NCBI GenBank assembly: GCA_026745465.1
Contig: JACYXH010000103.1
Coordinates: forward strand, 484,501-548,500
DNA length: 64,000 bases
Source: Lota lota
Taxonomy: Eukaryota > Chordata > Actinopteri > Gadiformes > Lotidae
Direction: 5' to 3'
The notes beneath the pieces are model-generated. The model saw only the letters and a program-made list of their open reading frames with translations, ran no database searches and was not told the DNA's origin. How positions within the stretch are numbered: position 1 is the stretch's first letter; the number at the start of each line of letters is the position of its first letter. Shown here piece after piece: positions 37,428-49,400 of the stretch. A program made the translations under genes and the position numbers.

Positions 37428-37678
37428 TGGGTGGGACATTAGCTCAGGAGTTAAGGCGGGTGGACTGGCAATCGGCTGGCAAAAATCGGAAGGTTGCTAG
37501 TTCGAGCCCCGACTTCAATCCTAACTATGTCGAGGTGTCCTTGGGCAAGACACTTAACCCCAACTGCTCCCCGGGCGCTGTGATTGGCTGCCCACTGCTC
37601 CCTTGAGGGATGGGTTAAATGCAGAGGAAAATTTTCACTATATGTATGTGTATGTGACAATAAAAGTACCTTTATTTT
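37428..37678 (+). mobile_element. tRNA-derived SINE, full-length
   Basis: The head has an A-box-like TAGCTCAGGAGTTAAGG and a B-box-like GGTTGCTAGTTCGAGCCCC, as in RNA polymerase III promoters. It is followed by a unique body (CCTTGGGCAAGACACTTAAC) and a tail ending AATAAAAGTACCTTT. The type is common in teleosts; I do not name the family. It is not a functional tRNA gene. Confidence 0.85.
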
Positions 37679-37742
37679 TTATTTTTTTACCTTATCTGTC
37701 AAACTATCAAGCGTTTCATTTTCATTGTTCTCTGTATTTCAG

Positions 37743-39070
37743 GATGACTGATGATACGTTGAGGCCCCGGGGCCCCGAAACTGGACCAATGCTGCTGAAC
37801 CTGTTTCATACCACCACTATACTCTCTGCTTCACACCCAGGAATCATTTCCCCCGTACAGTTCGTAGCTCTTAGAACAGTTTGTATTCCACACTGTTCAA
37901 GTCACATGTACCACTGTCCTATTGGAGAGACAACCTCTACCTCCTAGGTCCAGGTCCATTTCGCTATGCCATGATTACTTTGCTGTGTTTGTAGATGGTT
38001 CCTGGTTCATAGCCTGTAGCTTTTAAGACATGGTAAAAGGGCAAGAAGGTTTAACCGTAATCCCACTTATTACCTTAAAGGTAGAATGTGCTCTGCATTA
38101 GTCACCACTTTGTATAATTGTATAGTCCTTCTTCTACACAAATCACTGTGATAGAAGACAAAGAGCAATGGACAAATATGTCATGTAGGGTGGAATAAAT
38201 TGCAAATCCTTTCTTTGAGGAAAGCAACTATTTAAGAAAGACACAGCTTTTACATAGCATGTCTGTCTGTTGCATGCTTTGCACTTTATGCTATATTTCT
38301 CTGAGATGTAACAAATTACTTTGAACAAGGAATTGCGTTGTACTATTTAAATGATAAATAATTGTGAACATTAGATTAGATCTACTTGGGAAGTCTTATG
38401 AATAGATTTTTTTTTCTCCTGGTATGCATGAGATAAAACCCATTTTGGCCTTTAATCAACAGAGGACGTCTCATACTGCACACAAATAACAGGATGCTTC
38501 CTTTGTCCCTGCCTGGTGGGGTGCTTGCCTTTGATGCTAAGTTTTATCATGGCCTACATTACCTTCTGTGTTTTCTAATGTGCCACTAGCTTGCTGTGTC
38601 TTTGGCCGTTTGGAGTCCTACTTTCACCTTCCATGAAGGCATGACAAACAACACAAGTTGGTTCTTATGTCCGTTATATATAGTTTATATGGTAGGTATA
38701 GAATAGTGTAACTGTTCAATACCGGACTGTACTTGAAGACGCTGTATTATATCACGGGAGCTTACTTTATCAGGATTTCCCCAATTAATTTGCATAGTTA
38801 TTTACAGTTCTGTTGTGCAGTGAACCAACAGTGACCTGAAGGTAAATTAATGGCATAAAAGTGCAACATTGGTTGAAATCAATGGGTGCCTGGCCATTGT
38901 TGTGGCCCATGATATGTTGAGTGTCCTTTACCCTTTGAAATGGATAAGCTTTGTGATTTTTGCTATATTTGATTATTTAGATTTTTATCTTTTTTGTTAT
39001 CTAAGTTTGTTTGTGTAACACAATAAGAGAACAAGCGTATGTAAATGTGAAATAAATATATATACAACAC
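37743..39070 (+). other. mylk4: probable mylk4 3' UTR exon
   Basis: Begins after a good acceptor (TCTGTATTTCAG at 37731-37742) and extends to an AATAAA signal at 39051-39056. No long coding frame. The extent is inferred. Confidence 0.55.
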
Positions 39071-39778
39071 AATCGTGACAATTCATTTTGGGGCTTTGAT
39101 CTTGGGGTCACACAAAATAAAACATATTACAACGCTAGAGAGCAGTGTTGCATCAAAATGTTCAGAAGCGATGCTTAGAATCTATTTGTTTGTCCTCACA
39201 AAAAATACAAATAGTGAGAAACAGATTATCTTGGTCTTTGTTTCTCTCTACATCAAACAAATAGAAAATATGAAATGAATATAAATCACTATGTACATAC
39301 ATTAACCTAAGATGGAGGAAATCCCACCATCTCTAAGGTCACTGCAATCATTAGCCTCAACACAGATCTTATGATTAGTAGCCAGTTACATTTGAATATT
39401 ATTGATGGTTGGTTTGGTTGGAGAATCCCCTCGATTTATCTGTTACCTGCCTGTTGAAAACAGTGTTTGGACTATGGTTAGGCTACCACAGGGGTAAAGG
39501 GCCTTTGACGTACTGTTACATTCTCACAGTTAATTGGTAAGCCATGTGAAGAGGCTGGTTTATAAGGGCAAGTTCGGCTTAGGTTGTTTCGCAGGTTCAT
39601 CGGATAGGGTTCCTGTCCCAGTTGGGCTGTTTGGTGACCGCAACATACACTTCACACACCAGTTGTCTATAGGTATTCCATTCTCTGCCAAGTCCAAACT
39701 ACGCCAACAGCTGTCAAAACTGTTTCAGATTCAACAAAGGCTGAGTGTCCACATCGAGTTAGAGGCTTTGAGTGAACC

Positions 39779-41928
39779 ATGGTGTGGAGTGTTCCACGCA
39801 CTGTGCTGATAACAGGAGCTAACAAAGGCCTGGATTTGGAGATGGTAAAGCAAATAGAAGGTCCCACTCCCTTGCAGTGTCTGTTTGCCTGTTGCAGAGA
39901 GCCGGACGGACCCAGAAGCAAGGTAAGGATTTTTTTGTATTGTCATTGTTTGTACAAGACAAAACAATGAACTCTAAACCATACAGGCATGCCTCTATGA
40001 ACAGCTGGATTACCCATGCAACCCCCACTCACAAATTTCTAATTTCAGTGAGTCTAGAAAAAAATGGTGCCTTGTAACTTGTTCTTCCAGTGTTACAAAA
40101 TCACATTGTGTTTTGTTTAACAAATAATTGTATTTTGTGCTTTACAGGCCTTGGCCAAGAAGCACCCTGATGTGATTTCCGTCATCCAACTAGGTTAAGA
40201 CTCTTTATTCAAAACCCTTTTAGGAGCTTTCAGTGAAGTTTGAGTCACATGTCTCAAGTCAGATTCTTTAGTGTTTCTGATGTCTCTCTCTGTCTTGTCT
40301 GTCTCTCCTTCCCTCTCCCTCTCTCTCTCTGACAGACGTCACAGACCTCTGCAGCATAAAACAGTGTGCTGAGAGGGTGGGCTCTCTGGTAGGGCCAGGG
40401 GGCCTCAACCTGTTGATCAACAACACAGCGGTTCTTTTCCATGGCACTATTCAGACCACCAGTCCAGAGGACATGCTAACTACCTTCAACACCAACATTA
40501 TGGGCCCTGTTGGGCATGCCGTTAGGCTCTAGTGGTGGTATTGTAGCAGGCAGCTTGTATCAGGTGTAGTGTCCAGAAAACAAGACCCAGGTTCAATGAA
40601 TAAGCCCACAAAGGGCAGGCTTTACTAGAAACCATTCCCCAAGCAAGCTACACCAGCAGCATTTCCCCTGCCAATCACCCCCAACTAAACTAAACTCTCC
40701 CTCTAAATACCCCTTGACCTGCACCATTCCTCATAATAAAAGGGGTGCTTTACAGTATTCCAGTTTGTACTCCCTTTGTAACCCACCATATCTGTTGGTT
40801 CTACCATTACCACGCTAATGGCTCATGTTTACCTTATACATCTGTATGATATAATTGAGCAATAAACATTCAACATTATCTTCATTTTTAACAGCATCCC
40901 TGGCAGAGCCCCTCTCCATTCAGCCCCACTTAGTACAGCCCAACGAGGTGTAACCATGCACAGGTGTACATGGTTAACCAGTGAGGTGACTCATGTAGCC
41001 TCCTCACAGGCCCCATGAACCTCACTAAAGTGAGGGAAGGAGGGAGGAAGTTCTTCTTATAATAGTATTACATTGTGATGCTTTTGCAAACATCATAGTG
41101 TAAGTGGCACATTACATTTAGTAGCATTCTCCATGAGATATTTAATTTATTCTTCTCTCACCTTTACAAAAATGTCATGGCTTCCCTCATTTTCTTCCTA
41201 TATCACCTCCCTTCATTATAAAGGCACTCCTACCTCACCTACGAGCAGCAGCTTTGGCCAGCGGGACACCAGAGATGTCCTGCAGCAAAGTAGCCGTGGT
41301 CAACTTCTCTAGTGTGGGGGTATCCATGACTGCTACTCCGGAAAGCTACAGCAGGTTTCCTGAGTTCTCATATCGCGTCAGCAAGGTAGAGGCCGGCGGC
41401 TGACTAGGATGTAACTCGCTAGCTACCCAGCTAGTTCATAAAGCCTACACGATTCCTATTGCTTTGTTTCATGTATTTTCTCTTCCCGTTCCAGGCGGGT
41501 TTGAACATGCTGACCACCTGTTCTGCCTTAGAGCTCCAGAAGGATAATATCCTGTCTGTTCTCCTGCACCCTGGGTGGGTGAGAACCGACATGGGTGGAG
41601 AAGAGGTGAGTGAACCTTGAATCAAATAGGGATTTAATAATATGAGATAGTACTTTACAAGAAATTCTAATAATCAACCCTAAAGGCTTGTAAGGCGTTA
41701 TGCATTATCCACCATATCTCATCAGTGATTCTCAATGTTTGCACCAGAAAAGAAAAAAAAGAAAAACTCAATCCATGCGGAAAATGATTGGCACTGCTTC
41801 TTGTGGCCGCCTAGGGTGACATTAACAGCCAGGAAAGTGTGGGAGGCATGCTAGGCGTGATCGATTCCCTGACAGAGAAGCACAACGGAGCATTCCTGGA
41901 CTATAAGGGCCTGCCGATGCCATGGTAG
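39779..41928 (+). pseudogene. C-factor-like SDR, copy 1, interrupted by a solo LTR
   Basis: Short-chain dehydrogenase/reductase parallel to the intact copy at 42634-44622. Exons: 39779-39922, 40148-40193, 40336-40507 plus 41014-41029 (exon 3, split by the insertion at 40508-41008), 41224-41385, 41495-41605 and 41815-41928. Splice sites and frames of the other exons are intact. The coenzyme-binding T-G-x-x-x-G-x-G motif reads T-G-A-N-K-G-L-D, with Asp replacing the last Gly (residue 18). N-N-x-A, the catalytic serine and Y-R-V-S-K remain. Reading into the LTR meets a stop after about eight codons. An AATAAA is at 42111. It is probably non-functional unless exon 3 is spliced around. Confidence 0.85.
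40508..41008. mobile_element. solo LTR, 501 bp, inside SDR copy 1 exon 3
   Basis: Starts TGTTGGG and ends CTCACA (TG...CA), flanked by a 5-bp target duplication GGCCC at 40503-40507 and 41009-41013. The intact paralogue has the uninterrupted site ATGGGCCCCATGAAC, so the empty site is known. It contains an AATAAA-type signal at about 40860. No internal retroelement sequence is present, so it is a recombined solo LTR. Confidence 0.9.
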
Positions 41929-42110
41929 ACCTATACACAGCTCCATTGTGGGCTTCAGGAATGTCTGCTACTTACTAAATATGTCTACACGCATAGGCTA
42001 CCATACGTTTGTGTGATACTATTGTCACATGTGTAATGCCAATATGTACAACAATCACATCAATGTGCATTTGTTGGCTACTAAGCACTGTTTTATGACG
42101 ATTACATCTG

Positions 42111-42633
42111 AATAAACCTTTTAATATTGAAGACGCAGTCATGAGTGGTAAGGTGTATGTTTACAACAACTAATTCCTTCTGTGCAGTCAACAGGATGTG
42201 AGCGATCTGCGTTTCGCATTTCTGGACTAAACCATTTTGGGGAGAGGTGGGGGGAGTGCAGAAAATGTTATCTTTTCATCACAGTAGTTCAAATAATTTT
42301 TACGTAATTTTTTTGTTTTAATTAATGGTAAACAGCCGTATTTCCTGACCTACAGATGAATCAGATAATATTTAAATTACAGGGCCCTTTCCCTCTCAGG
42401 GACCCCTGAATCGTCATCACCTTTCACCCCATTACCGATAGCCAGGACATTTTTTTCCCCTTTAATGATCAGTTAACAGCTCGCCTGCATGTGTGTGTAT
42501 CCAATTGTCTATTAACATTCAGCCAACCTCAATATCTGGCACCCGAGAAGTTAGACGCGGCCAATATTAAGACAACATTTTCAACAAAGGCTGAGTTTTC
42601 CCATCGAGGTAGAGTGGCTTTGAGTGGGGAACC
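42111..42633. other. spacer between the SDR copies, including the copy 2 5' UTR
   Basis: The last 60 bp before 42634 match the sequence before 39779 (TCAACAAAGGCTGAG and onward), so the duplication includes the 5' UTR. Nothing else is recognised. Confidence 0.6.
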
Positions 42634-44622
42634 ATGGCGAGCGTTCCACGCACTGTGCTGATAACAGGAGCTAACAGAGGCCTGGGCTTGGAGATGGTTG
42701 AACAAATGATAGAAGGTCCCTCTCCCTTGCCACGTTTGTTTGCCTGTTGCAGAGACCCGGATGGACCCAGAGGCAAGGTAGGTTTTTCGTGGTCATAATG
42801 TTTGTACAAGACATAACCGTAAGCTGTCAACCAATTGTTCACAAACTTTGACGTAAGGTGTACCTTTAAATTGTCATCAAGACCTATCATATGCAAACGA
42901 TATAAATAGAAGCATACACATGCAGAGGCTGGGCAAAGAGTGCCACCCTTTATACACAATTAATACTGCAAGATGCCCATAGCCAGTTGGAAATAGTGGA
43001 AAGAAAATGCCAGAAACGCTGCTTATGCTCCCAGTGCGTTTTATTTAGTAAACACAAAACACCAATGGAAAACATAACAATGTGAAACATATGGAATACA
43101 CAAAGTGACACTATTTTTGAAATAGTAGTAATCCCTAATAATATATTTACTGAACAATATTGATCATATATTTATTTTAAATAGTTTTTTTCAATTATTG
43201 TAAATTTGTCAATTTCAAGCATAAAATCCCACGTACTACAGGTTGAAAAATATTATTTTAAACCACACCGCTATGCCTCTATGGACGGCTGACCTACCCA
43301 TGCAACCCCCACCGCTACACGTCATTTAATTGAGACCTGAAAAAAGTTGGCGTGCATCTCAAATAACATTTTGTTCCTGCTTTACAGGCATTGCAAGCGC
43401 TGGCCAAGAGCCACCCTGATGTGATCACCGTTATCCAACTAGGTTATGGCTCTTCATATAAAAACCATTTCGGATGTTTCAATCCGATGTCAGAAGAAAA
43501 CTACTATCTGATGCTTCTCAGAGTCTCTTATGTTTACCCTTTCTGATCTCCCTCTCAGATGTCGCAGACCTCTGCAGCATAAAACAGTGTGCCGAGAGGG
43601 TGGGCTCTCTGGTAGGGCCAGGGGGCCTTAACCTGTTGATCAACAACGCAGCGGTTCTTTTCCATGGCACTATTCAGACCACCAGTCCAGAGGACATGCT
43701 AACTACCTTCAACACCAACGTTATGGGCCCCATGAACCTCACTAAAGTGAGGGAAGGAGGGAGGCATTTATTTTGTGTGCAATTTATATATGTCATGGCT
43801 TCCCTCATTTTCTCCCTGTATAACCTCATTTTCTCTCACCCTGTGGTCATCATCATTATGAAGGAGCTCCTGCCTCACCTACGAGCAGCAGCTTTGGCCA
43901 GCGGGACACCAGGGATGTCCTGCAGCAAAGCAGCCGTGGTCAACCTCTCTAGCCTGGCTGGAAGCATGACTGCTACTCCGGAAAGCTACAGCAGGTTCCC
44001 TGTGTTGTCATACCGCGTCAGCAAGGCAAAGACCAGAGTTCGACTCATATCTAGCTAGCTCAAGCTCTTTAATAAATATGTCCTACAACATTACTATTGA
44101 AACACCGCTCTGTTTTAATGTTTTTTTTCTCTGCCCGTTCCAGGCGGGTTTGAACATGTTGACTACCTGCACTGCCTTAGAGCTCCAGAAGGATAATATC
44201 CTGTCTGTTCTCCTGCACCCTGGCTGGGTGAGAACCGACATGGGTGGAAAAGAGGTGAGTGCACTGCCTACCGCTGTTGTTTATTTATTTTGAATTTTGT
44301 GACATTTAATAATAACATAAGTAAGCTTTACAAAATATTTAAATTAACAACCATGTTTTTTTTTCAAAATGTTTTATTTGTAGTGCTTTATACATTATCC
44401 ACCACGTGAGATCACCACTGGTCCATGTTATGTTTTGCAGAAAAGACAAAAAGTAGATCAATCCATGGGAAAATGATTGATGATTATATTATTATATTTC
44501 CCCCCCAGGCGGACATTGACAGGCAAGAAAGTGTAAGTGGCCTGCTAAGCGTGATCGATTCCCTGACAGAGAAGCACAATGGAGCGTTCCTGGACTATAA
44601 GGGTGCGTCATTGCCATGGTAG
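42634..44622 (+). CDS. C-factor-like short-chain dehydrogenase/reductase, copy 2 (intact)
   Basis: Cytosolic-type NAD(P)-dependent oxidoreductase of the classical SDR fold; substrate unknown. Exons: 42634-42777, 43388-43442, 43559-43746, 43864-44025, 44144-44254 and 44509-44622, all in phase, total 257 aa. T-G-A-N-R-G-L-G (11-18) is the coenzyme motif, N-N-A-A is at 95-98, the probable catalytic Ser is Ser159 (N-L-S-S-L-A-G) and Y-R-V-S-K gives Tyr179/Lys183. H-P-G-W-V-R-T-D-M-G-G is the usual post-catalytic motif. The intron after exon 4 has a GC donor (AAG|GCAAAG), whereas copy 1 has GT there. Intron 1 carries repeat family A, absent from copy 1. AATAAA is at 44781-44786. It resembles fish proteins often named C-factor-like; the name is from memory. 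Confidence 0.88.
42849..43252 (+). repeat. dispersed repeat family A, copy 2, in SDR copy 2 intron 1
   Basis: Aligns with 18728-19170 in the same orientation. It is absent from intron 1 of SDR copy 1, so it was inserted after, or lost since, the tandem duplication. Confidence 0.85.
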
Positions 44623-44786
44623 TCCTACATAAATAGTTCCATTGTTGGATGCCTTATCTTTTTTTTTTATAATACTTCACTTTATAATCACATGTAATAC
44701 CAATTTGTAAAACAATCATATCAGTGCAATGCTCATGTGCAAGTTGGCTATTAAGCATTCTTTTATAATGATAGCATCTGAATAAA

Positions 44787-45681
44787 CTTTTTTAACTCAT
44801 CATGAGAGTTGAGGTGTATGTTTACCAACAGGTGGTGCTGTTTCACTTAACTATGTCATAACTGTCATATGTCTCAATGTATATTGTTCATCAGTATTCC
44901 TCATTGCTTCTATCCCCAGGCTTCACAATATGGTTGGCTTAATGTTCAGTGTGTTTCTGAGGACAATGGAAACCAATTAAATGTCTTGTTCGTTGCCATC
45001 TCGCAACCCAGTTGGTGGCCCGCCGCGAACCCCAATGGGCCTGACTCGTAGTTTGAAATGATTGGTTCTTGGGCCATTGCTATACTAGACCTAAACTACC
45101 GAAGAACAGTCCAGGGTATGTGTTTATTATAAAATTATAAATGACCAAATTATAAATCTTTGCCTAATAAATACCGACGCCTTCTGAGCTATTGCTGTAA
45201 TCAGCATAATCTAGCTAATCATTATTTTGGTGGGCGAGTCGCTATTAGGCCTACAAATGTAGCAGTCTCTGGATCCTATTCCGCCACCTAGTGGTTATAA
45301 GGGCATCTCCAAGTTCTCTTACTTCAGCCTTATTGTCCATTTACGAGAAATAAACTGTTACTGAAATGGTTTCTATAAGCAACATACTAAGATTTCACAA
45401 AATAAACACAGCAGCATAAAATGCATAATTTATTGAAAACGTTCAAAGTACACTGTTTTCATCATTTTCAATTAATAATGAAAATGACATCACACAACTC
45501 TCAACCTATTTAACTGATAACCTTTTATAAGGTCAAAATGAGATAGTATATACATCTTTGAGGGATGCCCAAGGCTTCAAAGTATAAAGGCTACAGTAAC
45601 ATTCAAATAAGAGCTCGTTGCCGACATTAAAGTCAAACATAGCAATAGCTAAAGTAAATGTGAATATGGATGGGTATTATG
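44787..45681. other. spacer between SDR copy 2 and gmds
   Basis: A short open frame at 44869-45054 on the plus strand is not recognised. There is nothing else to report. Confidence 0.4.
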
Positions 45682-46068
45682 GTGGAAATTCTTGGAACTG
45701 TATTGACAACGCAACTCAGAATAAACTTAAGACTTTACTGTAATAAAGGGTAAAAATTGTGTACGATAAAAGTAGTCTCTGTGCAGAGAGGCCACACAAC
45801 ACGACACGCATACACCGCGCTGTAGTGAGCCCCGAACAGTGCGCACACTCCAGGGTGACCGCAGGTAAACGTCCTTGACCGCTGCAGATAGGCCACTACT
45901 CATTTCGACCTTCTCGGGATGTAGCTCCTGGTATTGCTGCGTCTGAGTCAGCCGAAGCTGTCTGTTTCCGTCAAGGGCGATAAGCGTGGTATAAACAGTG
46001 AAATGGTTACTATAGATACGAATTAAGAGGCCACAAGTGTCTTGCGAACATGTCTTATGGAAATTTCC
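45682..46068. repeat. dispersed repeat family C, copy 1, upstream of gmds
   Basis: About 387 bp aligning in the same orientation with 58310-58714. It runs from GTGGAAATTCTT to TTATGGAAATTTCC. Shared blocks include GCAGAGAGGCCACACAACAC and GCTGCGTCTGAGTCAGCCGA. The ends share a short inverted GGAAATT. It ends 255 bp before the gmds ATG. Confidence 0.88.
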
Positions 46069-46169
46069 GTTGAAGTACATATTTTTCCTCCTGTGGTAGG
46101 CGCTGTGGAAAATACCTCGTTCTCCTTTTTGTTGACAACTCGTTGGCTGCTGAGCCCTGCCCTCTTTCG

Positions 46170-46206
46170 ATTGGTTGATTCCTTGCCCTGCTTCCTAGTA
46201 CGTCAC
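46170..46206 (+). promoter_or_regulatory. gmds: putative gmds promoter elements (CCAAT, CRE-like)
   Basis: An inverted CCAAT box (ATTGG at 46170-46174) and a CRE-like TACGTCAC (46199-46206) lie 118-154 bp upstream of the ATG. They are motif matches only. Confidence 0.35.
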
Positions 46207-46323
46207 TTGTTAGCGTAGTTCGGTTTAAGAGACCCATTCTTATTGAATAAGAGACCCACTGTAGCGTATTATCCTTCCGTCTTTCTCTTCAACTACTGTA
46301 CCCTCCAACTTTGATAATTGAAA

Positions 46324-46419
46324 ATGGCCCAATGTGTGGAATCGTCTACCAACCTTGCAGTGAAAACGGAAGGACAGAATGAACGGAAGGTGGCCGTCAT
46401 CACCGGCATCACTGGACAG
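46324..46419 (+). CDS. gmds: gmds exon 1
   Basis: Thirty-two codons from the ATG in AAAATGG context to T-G-I-T-G-Q; donor CAG|GTAAAG. Confidence 0.93.
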
Positions 46420-49400
46420 GTAAAGCGTCTCGCAGCATCCACTGTATGAGTGAAATGGAAAAGTTTATATGTTGTGAAACGCCAAAATCGTTATTGTTTT
46501 CAGAAAAGCAAATTTCTCTGGACTTTAAGAGATGCTTGTTTTTAATAATTATTTAGCAGCAAAAAGAAATACTATATCGATTTCTCAATAACTACCAAAA
46601 GTGGATTATGTCTAAAGGTTTATCATATTCATAATCTAGCAATGTCGGATCATTGATTTTTGCCTGACCTGTAGTGATTTTCACATTTCTGCGTAATTGA
46701 ATGGACATATTTTTTTTCCAGTGATTTCCATAGGTTAGTTGCATGCTTCTGAACAAGGAAGTAACCTGCTAGTTATGCTTGAAGAAAAGGCGTTACTTTT
46801 CAATCCTGGTTCCCAGGGTTAATAGTAAATTGCATAAGAGAGGCGAGGGGAGGGCACAGTGCGCTTTTATTAGCACAACCATAAATAAAGGAACGGACGC
46901 CATTGAACAGGGTAGTTTATTCTATGATATTTACTTGTACAGCTACCAGTTAACAATCAACTTTGTGCATGTAGGACACATAAATAAGGATGGGAGCCGG
47001 ACATGTTCCCATCCTTGTGCAAGGTTTTCAGCAATCAAATCTAATAAGAAAACAAAAGACATCTAGGGAAATATCCACGCAACATGTATCCTACGTTTAG
47101 CCTACAGTTTGCCATGTTATTTTAAGCATTCCATTCTAGTCTGTTCCATATACAAATGTCACCAAATGTGTATGCACTTTTATTATTCTCTGTGTTGCTT
47201 GGCCCCTTCTTTACTCTAGAGTGACACGTCCTAATGTCTAAGAGAGAACAGACGGGTATAACCAAACGTTTAACATAACAAAGGGTCGAATGTTGCCCAA
47301 CAATCCAAGCAAGCCCGACCGGAGTTTTGTTGGTATGTTAGTTTTTGCATTATGATATACAACTAGAGGCTCTGCTTTCATTTGAGGCTTGCCCCGTTAG
47401 CCCTTTAAAGTACCCCAGAAGGAATTACAAGTTAAGTGACTTTTGCAAATTATACAAGCCACTATTACAATGTCTCTTATGAAGGACAACATAGCATAGG
47501 ATATTTTATATGATTTATTAATTATATTGACTGAAACCTTTTCACTATTGAAGTGTATAAAGCCTAAGAGTTTTTCGGTCCAGGCCAAAGTATCACTTTC
47601 TTTCATTGTCATCAGTCTTTTCTAGCTTATCTTCTGTCACTTGACTACAATGCTTCTGGGTCCATATATGTCTCTTGTGCTAGCTGGACAATATCCATTA
47701 CATATGTGGCTTAAGGGCTATTTGATCATGCAGTTCTCCTGTTGGAGAGCAAGATGCTCCTCTCTGCTCTCTAATGTCATGATTCTGATTTCACGGTAAG
47801 ACGCTTTGTGTAAAAGCATCTGCTAAAAGATTAAATTGTAAATAGTTTGATACTAGATATCTGCTCCCTATGGATCCCTATCTGTTTAAATGTCAAGCTC
47901 ATTGTGCAATGTCCCTTGCTACACGCCGCCTAGTTGGCTGCCACACTCCAACTAAGGGACTTTTATTGGGCTCCTCCAGACAAAGGACGCAGGGTGGTGA
48001 TGTTCAAAGACCGGTTTATTGTAAAGGTTTGATAATAATACATGGGCTGGTGTTGTTGCCATCTGGGAGAACTCCTCGAGTGTGTGTGGAGATGGCTGGT
48101 TTAACCTTTGCACACTGATTACTCAATCATGTAGGGATGCACCGATACTGATACCAGTACTCGGACCCGATACTGTGCTCGGGTACTCATACTCGTAAAA
48201 CCTCTCCTACACCTGTTGAAAGAAGATTTTATGAGTCTTGTTGAAACAAGATTTTACGAGTCATGTTGGAAACAGACTTTAATACCAATTGTTGGTTTTT
48301 TGCAAGGAATTAGAAAAGTTATTTTAACATGAGGCAAAGCTATACTACCATTAAGGGTGTGGAAGGTCTCTGTCTGCTGTCTTGTGGTGAAGTACATGGG
48401 GGGGGGGGGGGGGGGGGGGCTCTTAGTGATGTTCTCTGTCACAGCCCAAGGGGGGCTTCCTGCCCACTGTTCCAACCATATTGGGATTGTCTGTTTGGGA
48501 TCCAGAAGAGAACTAAGAGAATCCAGGAGAACATCTACTATGTGTCTTGTTATCCCTGCATTTGACTTCTGTTGGCTTCTTTTAAGAGTAATTCCAACTC
48601 AAAGTCAAGAATCGGCTTTCAGGATCCAGACCATTTGTCATTGTGTAAATAAGGATACTGTTAACTATTCCTTTGATAACTTGGATGTAGACCGCAGAAA
48701 ACAATTTACAATTATTACAATTATTAATTGCTAACAGACCATGGAATATAACATGCAAAACTAATATGTGTTATAGTTAATTTAATAGTTAACTTTTTAT
48801 AGTAAATAAAAATAATGTGTGTATGTGTGTGTGTGTTAGTTCTTTCTTAAGTGAGACATTAGCTAGATCTCCTATACAAGTCACCAGTGATATTTATTTT
48901 CTAGGCAGTTCTGTGTCCGGTGACAATGTCATTCAGTATTGTATTGACCAAGTTCAATATTTGTTCGCCTGTGATACAATTGCCAGTATTCAGTTTCACA
49001 TCCTGGAATACATGCGTGCATAGTGTTGAACAATTTGTGTGTCAAGGTGTGGGTGCGGATTTACTTGTTTGGCAAGTCAATCCATTGCAGCTTCATTAAG
49101 CTATCTCAGCCCTGCATTTTAGACCCGTGCTGTGCTGTGCTGTGCTGCACCTCTGTGGTCTAAAGTAAACCCATTAAAGTGATTAATTTCCAACAAAACA
49201 TTTTGGAAAAACACACACACGGCTGTGAAGTGACTGCCCAGAGCTACGGACTTAGAAGGAATACACACGTTAAAAGAAAGGGAAAAGTAGACTGAAGGCC
49301 CTTGATGTTCTGGTTAAAAGGTTTTTGTCAACCAGTGTAAACAATTATTTTTCAGGAATGTAGTAGAAGGCACTACTACAATATTTCAACCATATGGGAA

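Noticed and set aside
37428..37505. tRNA gene
   Set aside because: A and B boxes are present but the sequence does not fold as a mature tRNA and continues into a SINE body and tail.
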